Shown here piece by piece: positions 32,006 through 40,742 of a stretch of 64,000 nucleotides of DNA. Both the position numbers and the translations under genes were made by a program. The notes beneath the pieces were generated by a model, which was not told the origin of the DNA, did not search any database, and saw only the letters and a list, made by a program, of their open reading frames with translations. Numbering within the stretch: the stretch's first letter is position 1; each line of letters starts with the position of its first letter. Source of the stretch: Homoserinimonas aerilata (GTDB taxonomy: Bacteria > Actinomycetota > Actinomycetes > Actinomycetales > Microbacteriaceae); contig NZ_VFOM01000002.1 in assembly GCF_006716125.1 (NCBI RefSeq), positions 124,001 through 188,000 on the forward strand, written 5' to 3'.

Positions 32006-33754
32006 TCATGCTGCCCTCTCAATCTCGATACCCAGGGACTCGATGACAGCTGCCCCGAGGTCGCGGGCGGCCGGCGGGGTGACAGCGTTCCCGCTCTGCT
32101 TGACTTGCTCCCGCTTCGTGCCCAGCAGGATGTACTCCCGGGCGAATGCCATCCCGACCTTGATCTCGTCGGGGGTGAGCATCCGGAACTCGCAGTCTTC
32201 GACGTCGACCGGGCCGGTGACGAGGGAGTACCTGTCGACGGTGGTCAGCGCCCGATGCGGGTCGCTGACGGGCCCGGCGTTGCCGTTCCCGTAGTAGGGG
32301 ACGAGCAGCGACTGGTGGCCGCCTGTGGTGAGCGTCCGCATGACCTCCGTGACGGGTGTTGTCATCTCCGACCCTCCGGTGTTGTTCCGCATCAGCAGCC
32401 CGTGGTGGTTCCCGTTCGCTGACACCGTGTCGATGGGACGATCGGCTGACTTGGCTACCCCGTTGTTGCGGAGCGGGACGACGATCGCTGTCTCGTTCCT
32501 GGTGGACTGTGTGCGCAGGGGATCTGATCCGCTCGCCGCGGTCTTGCCCTCGCGGCCCTCCACGGGCACGACGAGGAACTGGCTACCTGCAGCAGTGAAC
32601 GCGCCGAACGAATCACCGACAGGCTTGGCGGGGACCTCGTTGCCTTCGCCTCGAACCACAAGCGGCGGTGCGAGGAATCCCTTCGTCTGCGCCGTCGTCT
32701 GCGTGAGCATCGGATTAGCCCCGGACTGGACTGTGCCCTCCCCGCGGATGCCGTCAGTGATCAGCGGGGGCAGCGCCACACCATGCTGTGCGGTCGTCGT
32801 TTGAGTCGGCAGCGCTTCATCGACAGGCCACGCCCGCAGGTACCCGCTCCCGGTGGTCACACCGTCGTAGGTGTTCCCGGCCGCGGCGAGCGTGATCGGC
32901 TTCCAGTACTTCTCGATGCCCTTCTGGATGCGGGTCATCGTCTTCGGTGACAGAGGCTTTTCCCGGTCACCGATACGTGTCCCAGCGATAGACCAGTCGA
33001 TCGCGGACGACGCCGGCAACCAGGCAGGCTCCACCACGGCCGCGCACTGAGGGCACTTGTACACGTATTGGGCCCGGTACCTGCCCCAGTGCTCCTTCTT
33101 CTTGAACACCTGCATTGCCGAGATGACCCCGTGCCGCTCGCAGAACGCCTGTGGGCGGGTCCACTTCTGCAGATCGGGCTTCCGGTTGCCTTTCAGCCAG
33201 AAGACGACGTACATGCGGTCCCGTGACTGCGGGGCAGGGAGTCCACGCGCTTGGGCATGCATGCTGTTCAGCCACACGATCTCGTGCTCATATCCGAGCA
33301 GCTCCATCGTCTGCAACCAGGCGGGGAACGGAATCCACTTCGCGGCATCGACAACGTTCTCGATGATGATCGCCTTGTAGTGGTGGTACTCCGCGAACCG
33401 GGGAACATCCCACATGGTGGCCCTCGAGCGGTTCGCCGCCTCATCAGGGAGGGGGCGGGTGCCGTCGAGGTCGAACAGCGCCTCATTCAGCGCCCGCTGC
33501 CGCTTCACACCCTTCGCCACACTGTGGTTCGTGCACTCCGGTGATGCCCACAGAATGTCCGTCGTCGGGAACCATGACGGCTCCACCTGCGAGATGTCAG
33601 CGTTCGAATGATCCGTGTCCGGGTGGTTCGCCTGGTGCGAGTCGATGGCCAGCTTCCAGTGGTTCGCCGCCATGACGACACGCACACCGGGGAGGGTTGC
33701 GAGGCCAGACGAGGAACCGCCGGCGCCACAGAACAGGTCAGTAACCGTGATCAT
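32006..33754 (-). CDS. C5 cytosine DNA methyltransferase with internal degenerate repeats
   Basis: A 582-residue m5C methyltransferase. Motif I is DLFCGAGGSS (6-15); motif IV is SPEC (71-74) instead of PPC, with Cys74 as nucleophile; motif VI ENV at 132-134; motif VIII QSRDR at 176-180; a CPQC zinc-like pair near 230. Residues about 300-520 consist of degenerate repeats of 35-45 residues carrying a Thr-rich LTQTT-like motif, replacing a normal target recognition domain. The C-terminal motif X region follows (RMLTPDEIKVGMAF). It overlaps the helicase-methyltransferase by one codon. It may modify phage DNA against host restriction. Confidence 0.88.
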   Translation of the reverse strand: MITVTDLFCGAGGSSSGLATLPGVRVVMAANHWKLAIDSHQANHPDTDHSNADISQVEPSWFPTTDILWASPECTNHSVAKGVKRQRALNEALFDLDGTRPLPDEAANRSRATMWDVPRFAEYHHYKAIIIENVVDAAKWIPFPAWLQTMELLGYEHEIVWLNSMHAQARGLPAPQSRDRMYVVFWLKGNRKPDLQKWTRPQAFCERHGVISAMQVFKKKEHWGRYRAQYVYKCPQCAAVVEPAWLPASSAIDWSIAGTRIGDREKPLSPKTMTRIQKGIEKYWKPITLAAAGNTYDGVTTGSGYLRAWPVDEALPTQTTTAQHGVALPPLITDGIRGEGTVQSGANPMLTQTTAQTKGFLAPPLVVRGEGNEVPAKPVGDSFGAFTAAGSQFLVVPVEGREGKTAASGSDPLRTQSTRNETAIVVPLRNNGVAKSADRPIDTVSANGNHHGLLMRNNTGGSEMTTPVTEVMRTLTTGGHQSLLVPYYGNGNAGPVSDPHRALTTVDRYSLVTGPVDVEDCEFRMLTPDEIKVGMAFAREYILLGTKREQVKQSGNAVTPPAARDLGAAVIESLGIEIERAA

Positions 33755-36381
33755 CAGGCGACCGCCTCATCGTCCAGGTCGAACAGGGAAGGGATGGCCG
33801 CGCGCGCATCATGCCGTCGCAGGTACACCAGCGAGTCAGCGACAGATGCCGGGTTCAGCTCCGACGAGTACGCCCGGCGCCCGGCCTGCACCGCACAGAG
33901 CGCCGTGGAGCCGATGCCGCCGAACGGGTCGTAGACCAGGTCGCCCGGGTTCGAGTACATGTTGATGAGGCGACGCGGAATTTCGAGCGGGAACGGGCAG
34001 ATGTGGTTTTCCACGTCACGCTTCTTCTGCTCCGAGTTGAGCGTGTCGATGCGGAGAATGTCGGTCCACACATCGGGGCGCCACGACCCGGGAACGAGGG
34101 ACGCGAAGGTGCCGGGGAGGGCGTTCTTCGCCGCAAGCCTCCCTGCGAGCTCCACATGCGCGTCGTAGTCGTATACATTCGCGGTCGACTGCTCCGTGAA
34201 CACCTTCTGCCGGGTGCCAGGGTCGAGAGCGGCGAGCTCATCGAGCGACAGAAGCCGATTCCCCGAGGTGCGCCACTCGGCGGCAGCATCGATCTGCCAC
34301 TGCCCGACCGTGTACGCCTCCCGGTCCTTCACGATCCGTTCGTCAGACCAACCGACGGTGCGGTCCGTCTGCGGTTTCCCGAATAGCAGCACATACTCGG
34401 GGGAGCCGACACCCATGGGCCCGTGGTCCTTGAGCATCTTCGTATAGCTCAGCCGGTACGTCTGGTTGTTCTCCCTCACGACGTCGGTCGTGACGGTGAT
34501 CATCCCGTAGTAGTCGAAACCATGCTGCGTGTAGTGGGCGATCGCTTCCGCGTGCAGCGCTGAGACCGTGTAGCGGCCCTTGCCGGTGACGGAACCGAAC
34601 AGCATCCGGTCCTTCACATGCACGGCCATGATCCGGCCCGGCTGCAGCACCTTCAGCAGCGACGGGGTGAGGTAGTCGTTCTGCCACCAGAAGTGATCGT
34701 TGTCGTCCGTGTGTCCGAAGTCGGCGTAGTTCGGGGAGTACTCGTAGTGGTTCCCGAACGGGATCGACGTGACGATCAGACCGACCGAGTTCTCCGCCAT
34801 GTGGTCGCGCGCCTCAACAGTGGAGTCGTTCAGCGCAACAGTCCACTCTTCGCCAGACCAGACTTCACGCTCGACGCCCATCGCCCGGGTGAGCTCGGAG
34901 CTGATCGAGGTCGGGTTCAGACCATGCTCACGGAGAACATCGGACATGGTGTCGGTGAGAGAGTCATGCTCACGCCACTTCTGCTCCAGCGTGGCGCGCA
35001 CCTCAGACTCGGACTCGGCGAACAGCAGCGTCACCTTGCAGGGGCGGGTCTGTCCGAACCGGTGGATGCGGTGCACGGCCTGGACGGTCTGCTCGAACTT
35101 GTGCGTCACACCGACGAAGATCGACACGGACGACTGCTGCAGGTTCAGCCCCTGCCCCAGTTGGATCGGCTTACCGATCAGCGCGTACGTCTTCCCATCG
35201 CGCCACTCGTCCAGGCGGCGCTCGTGCTCGTCATCGGGCAGCCCGCCATGGATCGATGAGAAGGTGATGCCGGCGGCTTCGAGCGCCTGCGCGATGAGAT
35301 CCTGCTCGTCGTTGAGGTCGCACCAAAGGATAATCTGCTCGTCCGGCGCTCGCTCCACGTGCGCGGCGACAAGCTCCATGAGGCGCGCCACCCTCGCTTT
35401 GAGAGTGTTCCGCTTCTCGCGGGCGGCGCCAGTCAGCCCAAGCGCGCCACCTCTCACCAGCACACCCTGGCCGTCGCGGTCGACCTGGTCGGAGAGCATG
35501 TCCGTGGGAACTTCATCCCAGACCACCTCGAGCGGCGGCAGGTCGTATCCGTCGTCAGAGAAGCCGAGGTCGGACGGCTTCTGCAGGAAGCACGCCCACG
35601 TGTTCAGCCACAGCCAGAACTCGCGCTCCTTGTGCGGGTAGATCTTGAGGTTCCCCGCCTTGGACGAGTCGCGGTGGAAGAACCGGGTGAGCGCTGCACC
35701 GGTGTCCATGATGCCGAGGAACCCGGCGTAGTGAATGAGCTCTTTGTGTCTGTTCGGCGACGGGGTCGCGGTGGCAACGAACCGGAACGGGACGCTGTCG
35801 AACAGCTGCAGGAACTCCTGGTAGGTCTTCGACCCGAAGGAGCGGAGCACCGCGGCTTCATCGAGCGACACGGCCGTGAAGCCGTCGACGTCGAGACGGC
35901 CGTCACGCACCGACTCGTAGTTGGTGACATATATGCCGGACCAGTCGGGGTCGATCTCTTCGGTGCGGCGAATAAAGCGCACCTCGATGCCGAGCAGGTT
36001 ACGGCCGTCGCGGATGAACTCACCACGCACGCCGAGCGGCGCCACGATGAGACCGCGGCCGGCCAGTCGCATGAGGATGAGGCGCAGAGTCTCGAGCTGC
36101 ATGACGGACTTGCCGAGACCGTAGCGGGCGAAGATGGCACGACGGCCGCCGGCGACCGCCCACTTCACGATCGCTCGCTGATGCGGCAGTAAAACGGGTG
36201 AGAGGTCCTCGTCGGCGACCTCGAAGCCGAAGCGGCGATCGAAGGCTACTTTCTCGCGCAAGAAGTCGTCGTAGTCCAGAGTCGGGTCGGCGCCGGTGAC
36301 AAGCGCGAGAGGGCTCACGCTGTCCGCCTGGACGTGTTGAGGGTGGCAATACTCTGGGAGTGCATTCTGTTTCCTTCTCAA
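33754..36381 (-). CDS. SNF2-type helicase fused to a DNA methyltransferase
   Basis: An 875-residue fusion. Residues 60-470 form an SF2/SNF2 ATPase: Walker A-like GLGKS (88-92), DEAA (174-177), TATPS (204-208) and VHRIHRFGQTRP (436-447). Residues about 505-875 form an amino-methyltransferase of the permuted beta class: motif IV TSIPFGNHYEYS near 538 comes before motif I DPFGGIGS near 818. TSIPF replaces the usual TSPPY. It could methylate N6-A or N4-C while translocating on DNA. The start is uncertain: TTG 36381 has no good ribosome-binding site; GTG 36318 is an alternative. It overlaps the C5 methyltransferase gene, so both should be co-translated. Confidence 0.88.
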   Translation of the reverse strand: MRRKQNALPEYCHPQHVQADSVSPLALVTGADPTLDYDDFLREKVAFDRRFGFEVADEDLSPVLLPHQRAIVKWAVAGGRRAIFARYGLGKSVMQLETLRLILMRLAGRGLIVAPLGVRGEFIRDGRNLLGIEVRFIRRTEEIDPDWSGIYVTNYESVRDGRLDVDGFTAVSLDEAAVLRSFGSKTYQEFLQLFDSVPFRFVATATPSPNRHKELIHYAGFLGIMDTGAALTRFFHRDSSKAGNLKIYPHKEREFWLWLNTWACFLQKPSDLGFSDDGYDLPPLEVVWDEVPTDMLSDQVDRDGQGVLVRGGALGLTGAAREKRNTLKARVARLMELVAAHVERAPDEQIILWCDLNDEQDLIAQALEAAGITFSSIHGGLPDDEHERRLDEWRDGKTYALIGKPIQLGQGLNLQQSSVSIFVGVTHKFEQTVQAVHRIHRFGQTRPCKVTLLFAESESEVRATLEQKWREHDSLTDTMSDVLREHGLNPTSISSELTRAMGVEREVWSGEEWTVALNDSTVEARDHMAENSVGLIVTSIPFGNHYEYSPNYADFGHTDDNDHFWWQNDYLTPSLLKVLQPGRIMAVHVKDRMLFGSVTGKGRYTVSALHAEAIAHYTQHGFDYYGMITVTTDVVRENNQTYRLSYTKMLKDHGPMGVGSPEYVLLFGKPQTDRTVGWSDERIVKDREAYTVGQWQIDAAAEWRTSGNRLLSLDELAALDPGTRQKVFTEQSTANVYDYDAHVELAGRLAAKNALPGTFASLVPGSWRPDVWTDILRIDTLNSEQKKRDVENHICPFPLEIPRRLINMYSNPGDLVYDPFGGIGSTALCAVQAGRRAYSSELNPASVADSLVYLRRHDARAAIPSLFDLDDEAVA

Positions 36382-36400
36382 AGGGGTTTCGGGGTGTGGA

Positions 36401-36435
36401 GGGGGCTCAGCGGGCCGTAATCCTGCTGAGCCCCC
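36401..36435 (-). terminator. 11-bp stem hairpin before the helicase-methyltransferase gene
   Basis: A perfect 11-bp inverted repeat (36401-36411 with 36425-36435), 13-nt loop, sits in the gap after the DUF2303 gene. On the minus strand no U-run follows, so it may be a leaky terminator or attenuator that lowers expression of the methyltransferase genes relative to the recombination genes upstream. Confidence 0.5.
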
Positions 36436-36443
36436 GGTTTCGA

Positions 36444-37337
36444 CTACGGGCGGCCGTAGAAGATCGGCACGTCTCCGATGCCGTCGTGCACACGCGTCTC
36501 GGACGATTCGGTCTTCACCGTCTTGCCCTCACGGATCTCCGTGACGATGTCCGAGAACGCCGCCTCGAGGATGTTCTCGGGACGCTGGAGCGCGTACCCG
36601 AGACGAAGCCCATCTCCGCCGATCCGATACCGGAACGACGCGAACACGAAGTAGATCGGCCCGCCGATGTAAGGGCGGATCGCGAGCTTCAACTCCTTGG
36701 GGAACTCGATCTCGCCCTTCGTGCCCTTCTTCGCCGCGACCGTCTCGACGTACTGGAACTGCACCTCGCCGTTGTCGAGACGCACCGCAGATCCGAAATC
36801 GACCTTGGACGTCGCCTCGAACTTCGTAGCGATCTCGATGAGGCGAGCGTGATCCGGTTCCTGCACGTCGAGTGCACGGTCTTCGATGAATTCCGCGAAC
36901 TCTTGCTGGGAGAACCATCCGCGCGGGTTCGCGCCGAGGTCGTGTTCAGCCCACGCCAGCCACGCTTTCGAGTGCTCGAGCGTCAGTGTGAGCCGGTGAG
37001 ACTGCCAGCCGGAGAGTTCATCGGTTCCCTGGTGGGAGTCGATGACAGCCACAACCGACGACGCCGACGTGTGCGCGAACACCTCCGTGCCCGGCGTCTT
37101 GTGCCGGTTCGCGTACTTCACGAACGACTCGGCGTCCGTGACAGTGCGGGAAGCCTTCGCCCGCCGCGGCGCGACGTCATACTCGTCGGTGTCGGCGAAC
37201 TCGATCCCGCCGTCACGGCTGAGGCGCGCATACACCGTGCCAGGCTCGAGCTCGGCGACCTCTGCCGCCTGCATCGCGAGGGTCGCGACGACGGCCGCCT
37301 CGGTTTCTGACCCGAGAGTGTTCAGCTCGATAGTCAT
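36444..37337 (-). CDS. DUF2303 family protein
   Basis: A 297-residue protein of the DUF2303 family, common in phage recombination modules. It shows RTVTDAESFVKYANRH and SSVVAVIDSHQG in the N-terminal half, then GWFSQQEFAEFIEDRA and the C-terminal FVFASFRYRIGGDGLRLGYALQRPE part, all characteristic. The function is unknown; its constant link to RecT/exonuclease genes suggests a role in DNA metabolism. It overlaps the gene before it by 4 bp. Confidence 0.85.
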   Translation of the reverse strand: MTIELNTLGSETEAAVVATLAMQAAEVAELEPGTVYARLSRDGGIEFADTDEYDVAPRRAKASRTVTDAESFVKYANRHKTPGTEVFAHTSASSVVAVIDSHQGTDELSGWQSHRLTLTLEHSKAWLAWAEHDLGANPRGWFSQQEFAEFIEDRALDVQEPDHARLIEIATKFEATSKVDFGSAVRLDNGEVQFQYVETVAAKKGTKGEIEFPKELKLAIRPYIGGPIYFVFASFRYRIGGDGLRLGYALQRPENILEAAFSDIVTEIREGKTVKTESSETRVHDGIGDVPIFYGRP

Positions 37338-37738
37338 GCTTTCGGTGCCTCCTTGATCTCCCCGGTTCCCGGGTCTACGTGCTCGCGAATGTCGTCGTCG
37401 AAGAGGGGCATCGCTGACGGGTCGGTGCGCTGCAGGCGGTTGTTCTCGCCGATGAACGCCATCGACCCCTCACGGTTCTTCTCCGGCGCGCGGACAGCGA
37501 TCGCGTCGTTCACGATCACGGCCTGCCCTCCGCCGTCGACGGGCTTCACCTCGAACTTCACGGTGAGGGTGCCCTTCTTGCCGGTGACCTTGACGTCCTC
37601 GATGAGCTTTGAGAGCTTCTCCGCGAGTTCGATGTCTGTCTTCGGCCGGATGGTCGCCAGGACGGCGGCAAAGCTGCCGGGCCCTGACTCTGTGTGCTTC
37701 TCTGCCATTTCTGTTCTCTCTTTCTTGTGGGTGGTCAT
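37334..37738 (-). CDS. Hypothetical recombination-module protein
   Basis: A protein of 134 residues from ATG 37738 (ATGA overlap), or 124 from ATG 37708, which has AGAGAG upstream. It has an alpha-beta centre (KKGTLTVKFEVKPVDGGG) and ends in an acidic tail (DPGTGEIKEAPKA). It always pairs with DUF2303 in phages of this kind. No fold assignment. Confidence 0.65.
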   Translation of the reverse strand: MTTHKKERTEMAEKHTESGPGSFAAVLATIRPKTDIELAEKLSKLIEDVKVTGKKGTLTVKFEVKPVDGGGQAVIVNDAIAVRAPEKNREGSMAFIGENNRLQRTDPSAMPLFDDDIREHVDPGTGEIKEAPKA

Positions 37739-38130
37739 CGTCCGAAACCGCCGACTTGGTACGCGGCGGCCTGGGCCTTGTTGAGATTGAGGTAGCCGTA
37801 CAGCTTCGACTGCAGCGCTTTCTGCAGGTGCTCGGCGGCGTGGAGGATCTCTTTCGCGTCGTCGAACTGGTGCTTGAGCGGCAGCGATGCGAGATCCGCC
37901 TCGGCGCGCTGGCGGGTGATGCTGGTCTCGCTGGAGCGGAGCATCGCCTTCGCGCGCTCCTCAATCCACTTCCGCTCGGCCGCATAGCGCTGGTTGTACA
38001 GGTGCTTGAGCACAGGCACGGCATCTTCGAGACGGTCGCCGATCTCGCGGATGATCATCTCGATCTCCATCGGAGAGACCGGCTCGTAGTCGACGAGTTC
38101 GCCGGTGGCGAGATTCGCGATCTCGGTCAT
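37735..38130 (-). CDS. Hypothetical helical phage protein (131 aa)
   Basis: A 131-residue protein, almost entirely helical and charged, with conserved-looking segments EMIIREIGDRLEDAVPVLKH and YAAERKWIEERAKAMLR. It overlaps recT by 4 bp and the next gene by 4 bp. Context suggests an accessory of recombination or replication. Not recognised. Confidence 0.62.
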   Translation of the reverse strand: MTEIANLATGELVDYEPVSPMEIEMIIREIGDRLEDAVPVLKHLYNQRYAAERKWIEERAKAMLRSSETSITRQRAEADLASLPLKHQFDDAKEILHAAEHLQKALQSKLYGYLNLNKAQAAAYQVGGFGR

Positions 38131-39086
38131 GGCTGATTCGCGTCAGCGGCGGCGTACTCTTCATCGGTCGGCTCGGCAGGGTCGCGGTCGACTGCTGGGG
38201 CCGGGGATGAGGGCTGGTGCTCGGTTCCCAGTTGCTCGCCCGGGCCGTCCGATCTTTCGTCGGACGGTCTCGCGTCTTCCCCTGACCCCACCGGCCCCGC
38301 AGTCTCTTCGCGGTTGAGCATCCCGTAGTGAGTAAGCGCGAGCGTGCGCACCCCGTCATTCCACTCGCCAGCGGCTTTCGCCCGGTCGACTACGGTCGTG
38401 ACCTCTTCCTTCGTCGTGCACGCCTTGATCGCGGCCGCCCAGTCTTCGGACGGTTCCGGCTCAGCCTCGAGCACGCCATCCTCAGATACGAGAGCGCCCA
38501 GTTCCTCCGGAGTGTAGGAAAGCCCCTTGAGCACGTCGTCAAAGCCTTCACGGCCGACAACACCGATCGCGCGCCACACGCACAGCAGCTCCGGGTACTT
38601 CTCCCACGGCAGCGGGTTGCCCTTCTCGGATCGGGCGCGGACTGCGAACTCACCGGTGTCGCTGTTGCGCACGTACTCGCACAGCCCGGCGCGCGCGGCG
38701 CGCTCCACGTCCCATGTGTCGGTGAACTCGTCGCCACTGTCGGCACGGGTGGCCGTGACGGTCACCGAGTAGCTGCCCGCCTTGATGGATCCGCTCTTCT
38801 CGATCACCAGGCGGTGACCGGCGGCCCGAATCAGGCCCGTCATCAGCTGGGGGGAGATTGTGGCCTTGCCCTCGATGACGTCGATGCCCTGCATGGCCGC
38901 CATCGGATGAAGGCCCAGCATGGCTCCGGTCTCCATGACGAGGAGGATCTTCGCCGGGGAAGGCTTGCCGGTCTGCTTGTCGAACAGGCCGCGGGGGATC
39001 AGATCGGCGGCGCCCGCGAGGGTCTGCGCGTACGCGGCGCGCTCAGGGAGGCTGGAACGGTCGTAGGTGGTGATTGCGGTGCTCAT
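38127..39086 (-). CDS. RecT-family single-strand annealing protein
   Basis: A 319-residue protein starting at ATG 39086. Residues 20-190 contain the RecT-like core: LIPRGLFDKQTGKPSPAKIL, ETGAMLGLHPMAAMQGI, then VIEGKATISPQLM and DGRVLKG-like segments around WRAIGVVGREGFDDVLKG. The last 100 residues are acidic and disordered. With the exonuclease immediately upstream it makes an exonuclease-annealase pair for homologous recombination at phage DNA ends. Confidence 0.85.
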   Translation of the reverse strand: MSTAITTYDRSSLPERAAYAQTLAGAADLIPRGLFDKQTGKPSPAKILLVMETGAMLGLHPMAAMQGIDVIEGKATISPQLMTGLIRAAGHRLVIEKSGSIKAGSYSVTVTATRADSGDEFTDTWDVERAARAGLCEYVRNSDTGEFAVRARSEKGNPLPWEKYPELLCVWRAIGVVGREGFDDVLKGLSYTPEELGALVSEDGVLEAEPEPSEDWAAAIKACTTKEEVTTVVDRAKAAGEWNDGVRTLALTHYGMLNREETAGPVGSGEDARPSDERSDGPGEQLGTEHQPSSPAPAVDRDPAEPTDEEYAAADANQP

Positions 39087-39679
39087 GATGCGAGCTGCCT
39101 TTCGAATTCGAGCGCGGCAGTGAGCCGTGCGAGGAGGTCTGTTGCGATGGGGACGATCTGCGCGGTGAGCTCGAGGATCTTCGGATGGTCGCGGTGGACG
39201 GTGACCGACTTCGGTTCGCCGTTGCAGCCCGGGCGAATGTCGCCGTCGAGAAGTTCGACCCAGATGAACTCGATCGACTCGAACTCGGGAACGCACACGA
39301 ACTGCCACGCCAGTTGTCGCCACTCACCGAGCGACGGACCGTCGACGATGCGACCGTGCTTGGCCTTGCACTCGGCGCCGACTGTCTCGTCTGCACCGTC
39401 TGGGGTTGCTGCGAAGCCGCGCTCGCCCGGTGAATGGATGAGGGCTTTGTTCTCGGTGATGCCAGCCCAGGCGAGCATCATCGGCTCCCACCTGTGGCCT
39501 GATGCGGTGAAGTCGTTGCCGGTGAAGTTGTGGTCGCTAAGCTTCGCCGCCAGATACTTGTCCACCGATGTCGGCTTGGCGAGCTTCGCAGCATCCGAAG
39601 CACCGATCACCGGGCGCCGTGCGAGCTTCCACACGTCGCGATCGCTGCCGTCGACGAGGATCCGGTCGCGCCAACTCAT
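39083..39679 (-). CDS. YqaJ-type exonuclease (lambda Exo-like)
   Basis: A 198-residue nuclease of the YqaJ/lambda exonuclease family, the PD-(D/E)XK fold. Visible are GASDAAKLAKPTS with the N-terminal conserved Ser-Asp, the acidic Asp in FAATPDGADE, ECKAKHGR (the E-x-K motif) and WRQLAWQFVCV with the conserved Gln. It degrades one strand from dsDNA ends to load the RecT partner. It overlaps rusA and recT by 4 bp each. Confidence 0.87.
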   Translation of the reverse strand: MSWRDRILVDGSDRDVWKLARRPVIGASDAAKLAKPTSVDKYLAAKLSDHNFTGNDFTASGHRWEPMMLAWAGITENKALIHSPGERGFAATPDGADETVGAECKAKHGRIVDGPSLGEWRQLAWQFVCVPEFESIEFIWVELLDGDIRPGCNGEPKSVTVHRDHPKILELTAQIVPIATDLLARLTAALEFERQLAS

Positions 39680-40152
39680 GCCGCCACCGCCTCAACGTCA
39701 GGGGTGCAGATGACGGTGATGTCCGCGCCGGGCTCCCCGTACCGCTTGTAGGTGTGCAGGTCGCAGATACGCGCATCGTCAGCGATCACGCCTGCCGCTG
39801 TGAGCCCATCGAAGGTGGAGCGCACCAACTTGTCGAGGTCGGGGTAAACGGTCGGAAGATCGCGTTTCACGGTCTTGGGCTTGGCAAGGCGGAACGTGAT
39901 CAACACGGTGAGGGGCCCGTCGAGCGGGGCGCGCCCGTTCATGGCATCCTCACCAGCAGTTTTCACTGCGGCACGCCACGGCTTCACCTTGTCGGACGAT
40001 TCGACCATCGCCACACGGGTTGAGCCGATACGGGAGAATCCCTTCTTGCTGCCCTGCGGTGCTGGGGTCCCGTCGACTTGGAAAGCGACAGCATCCACCG
40101 CCGCCTCGAAATACTCCGGCATGGCCGCGACGTACGGCGTGTACCCGGTCAT
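39676..40152 (-). CDS. RusA-like Holliday junction resolvase
   Basis: A 158-residue RusA family endonuclease. The N-terminal beta segment (AFQVDGTPAPQGSKK) and the catalytic region PDLDKLVRSTFDGL, followed by DDARICDL, carry the conserved Asp residues. The basic KRDLP loop is present. It would resolve branched DNA produced by the exonuclease-RecT system before packaging. Confidence 0.9.
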   Translation of the reverse strand: MTGYTPYVAAMPEYFEAAVDAVAFQVDGTPAPQGSKKGFSRIGSTRVAMVESSDKVKPWRAAVKTAGEDAMNGRAPLDGPLTVLITFRLAKPKTVKRDLPTVYPDLDKLVRSTFDGLTAAGVIADDARICDLHTYKRYGEPGADITVICTPDVEAVAA

Positions 40153-40742
40153 GCTGCGGCCTCGATCCAGCGTTCGTTGCGAAGGATGAGAGACACCAGC
40201 GACTTGCTCACGCCGAACGCGGAAGCCAGTACGGGCAGCGGCTCGCCGGCGCGCGACCGGATCTCACGGACCGCGGGCCAGGTGAGCTTGGCGCCGGGGT
40301 GAGCCTCGCCGCCCAGACGCGACTGACGGCCGCGGGCGACCTTGTCGTCCATGTTGTCCTGCAGCGTTCCCCAGCGGAGGTGTCGAGCGTTGGCGCAGGC
40401 TCGGTTGTCGCAGGAGTGGAGCGCGTCCATCGTCGCCGAATGGTCTTCGCCGGATGCTTCGATCAGAGCCCAGACATGCAAGCCCTTCTCGACGCCGCCG
40501 ATCCTCACGCGGGCATAGCCGGTGTGGTGAAGTCCACCGTTGAACTCCTGGCAGTCGTCAGGGGTTTCTCCGGAAGTGGTGAGCAATGCGAGGCGTTCGG
40601 CGATCGAAGCATCACGCGGCATCATTCGCTGCGCGTGGTGCGGGTCACCGTGGCGCTTCCACCGGTTGTAGTGCAGGTGGCAGTAGCCCTTGGCTGCGTA
40701 CTCCACGGCGCACCCGTCGACGGTGCAGGCGGGGGCGGTCAT
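40149..40742 (-). CDS. HNH endonuclease with N-terminal zinc motif and C-terminal HTH
   Basis: A 197-residue modular nuclease. Residues 1-30 hold CTVDGC and YCHLHYNRW, a Cys/His unit seen in phage HNH proteins; the HNH core is DALHSCDNRACANARHLRWG; the C-terminus (PVLASAFGVSKSLVSLILRN) is a helix-turn-helix of the NUMOD type. This layout is typical of homing endonucleases. Start ATG 40742 overlaps the ATPase stop by 4 bp. Confidence 0.85.
   Translation of the reverse strand: MTAPACTVDGCAVEYAAKGYCHLHYNRWKRHGDPHHAQRMMPRDASIAERLALLTTSGETPDDCQEFNGGLHHTGYARVRIGGVEKGLHVWALIEASGEDHSATMDALHSCDNRACANARHLRWGTLQDNMDDKVARGRQSRLGGEAHPGAKLTWPAVREIRSRAGEPLPVLASAFGVSKSLVSLILRNERWIEAAA

Noticed and set aside
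38328..39713. 461-codon + strand frame across recT and the exonuclease genes
   Set aside because: It spans two well-supported minus-strand genes and reads as low-complexity shadow sequence.
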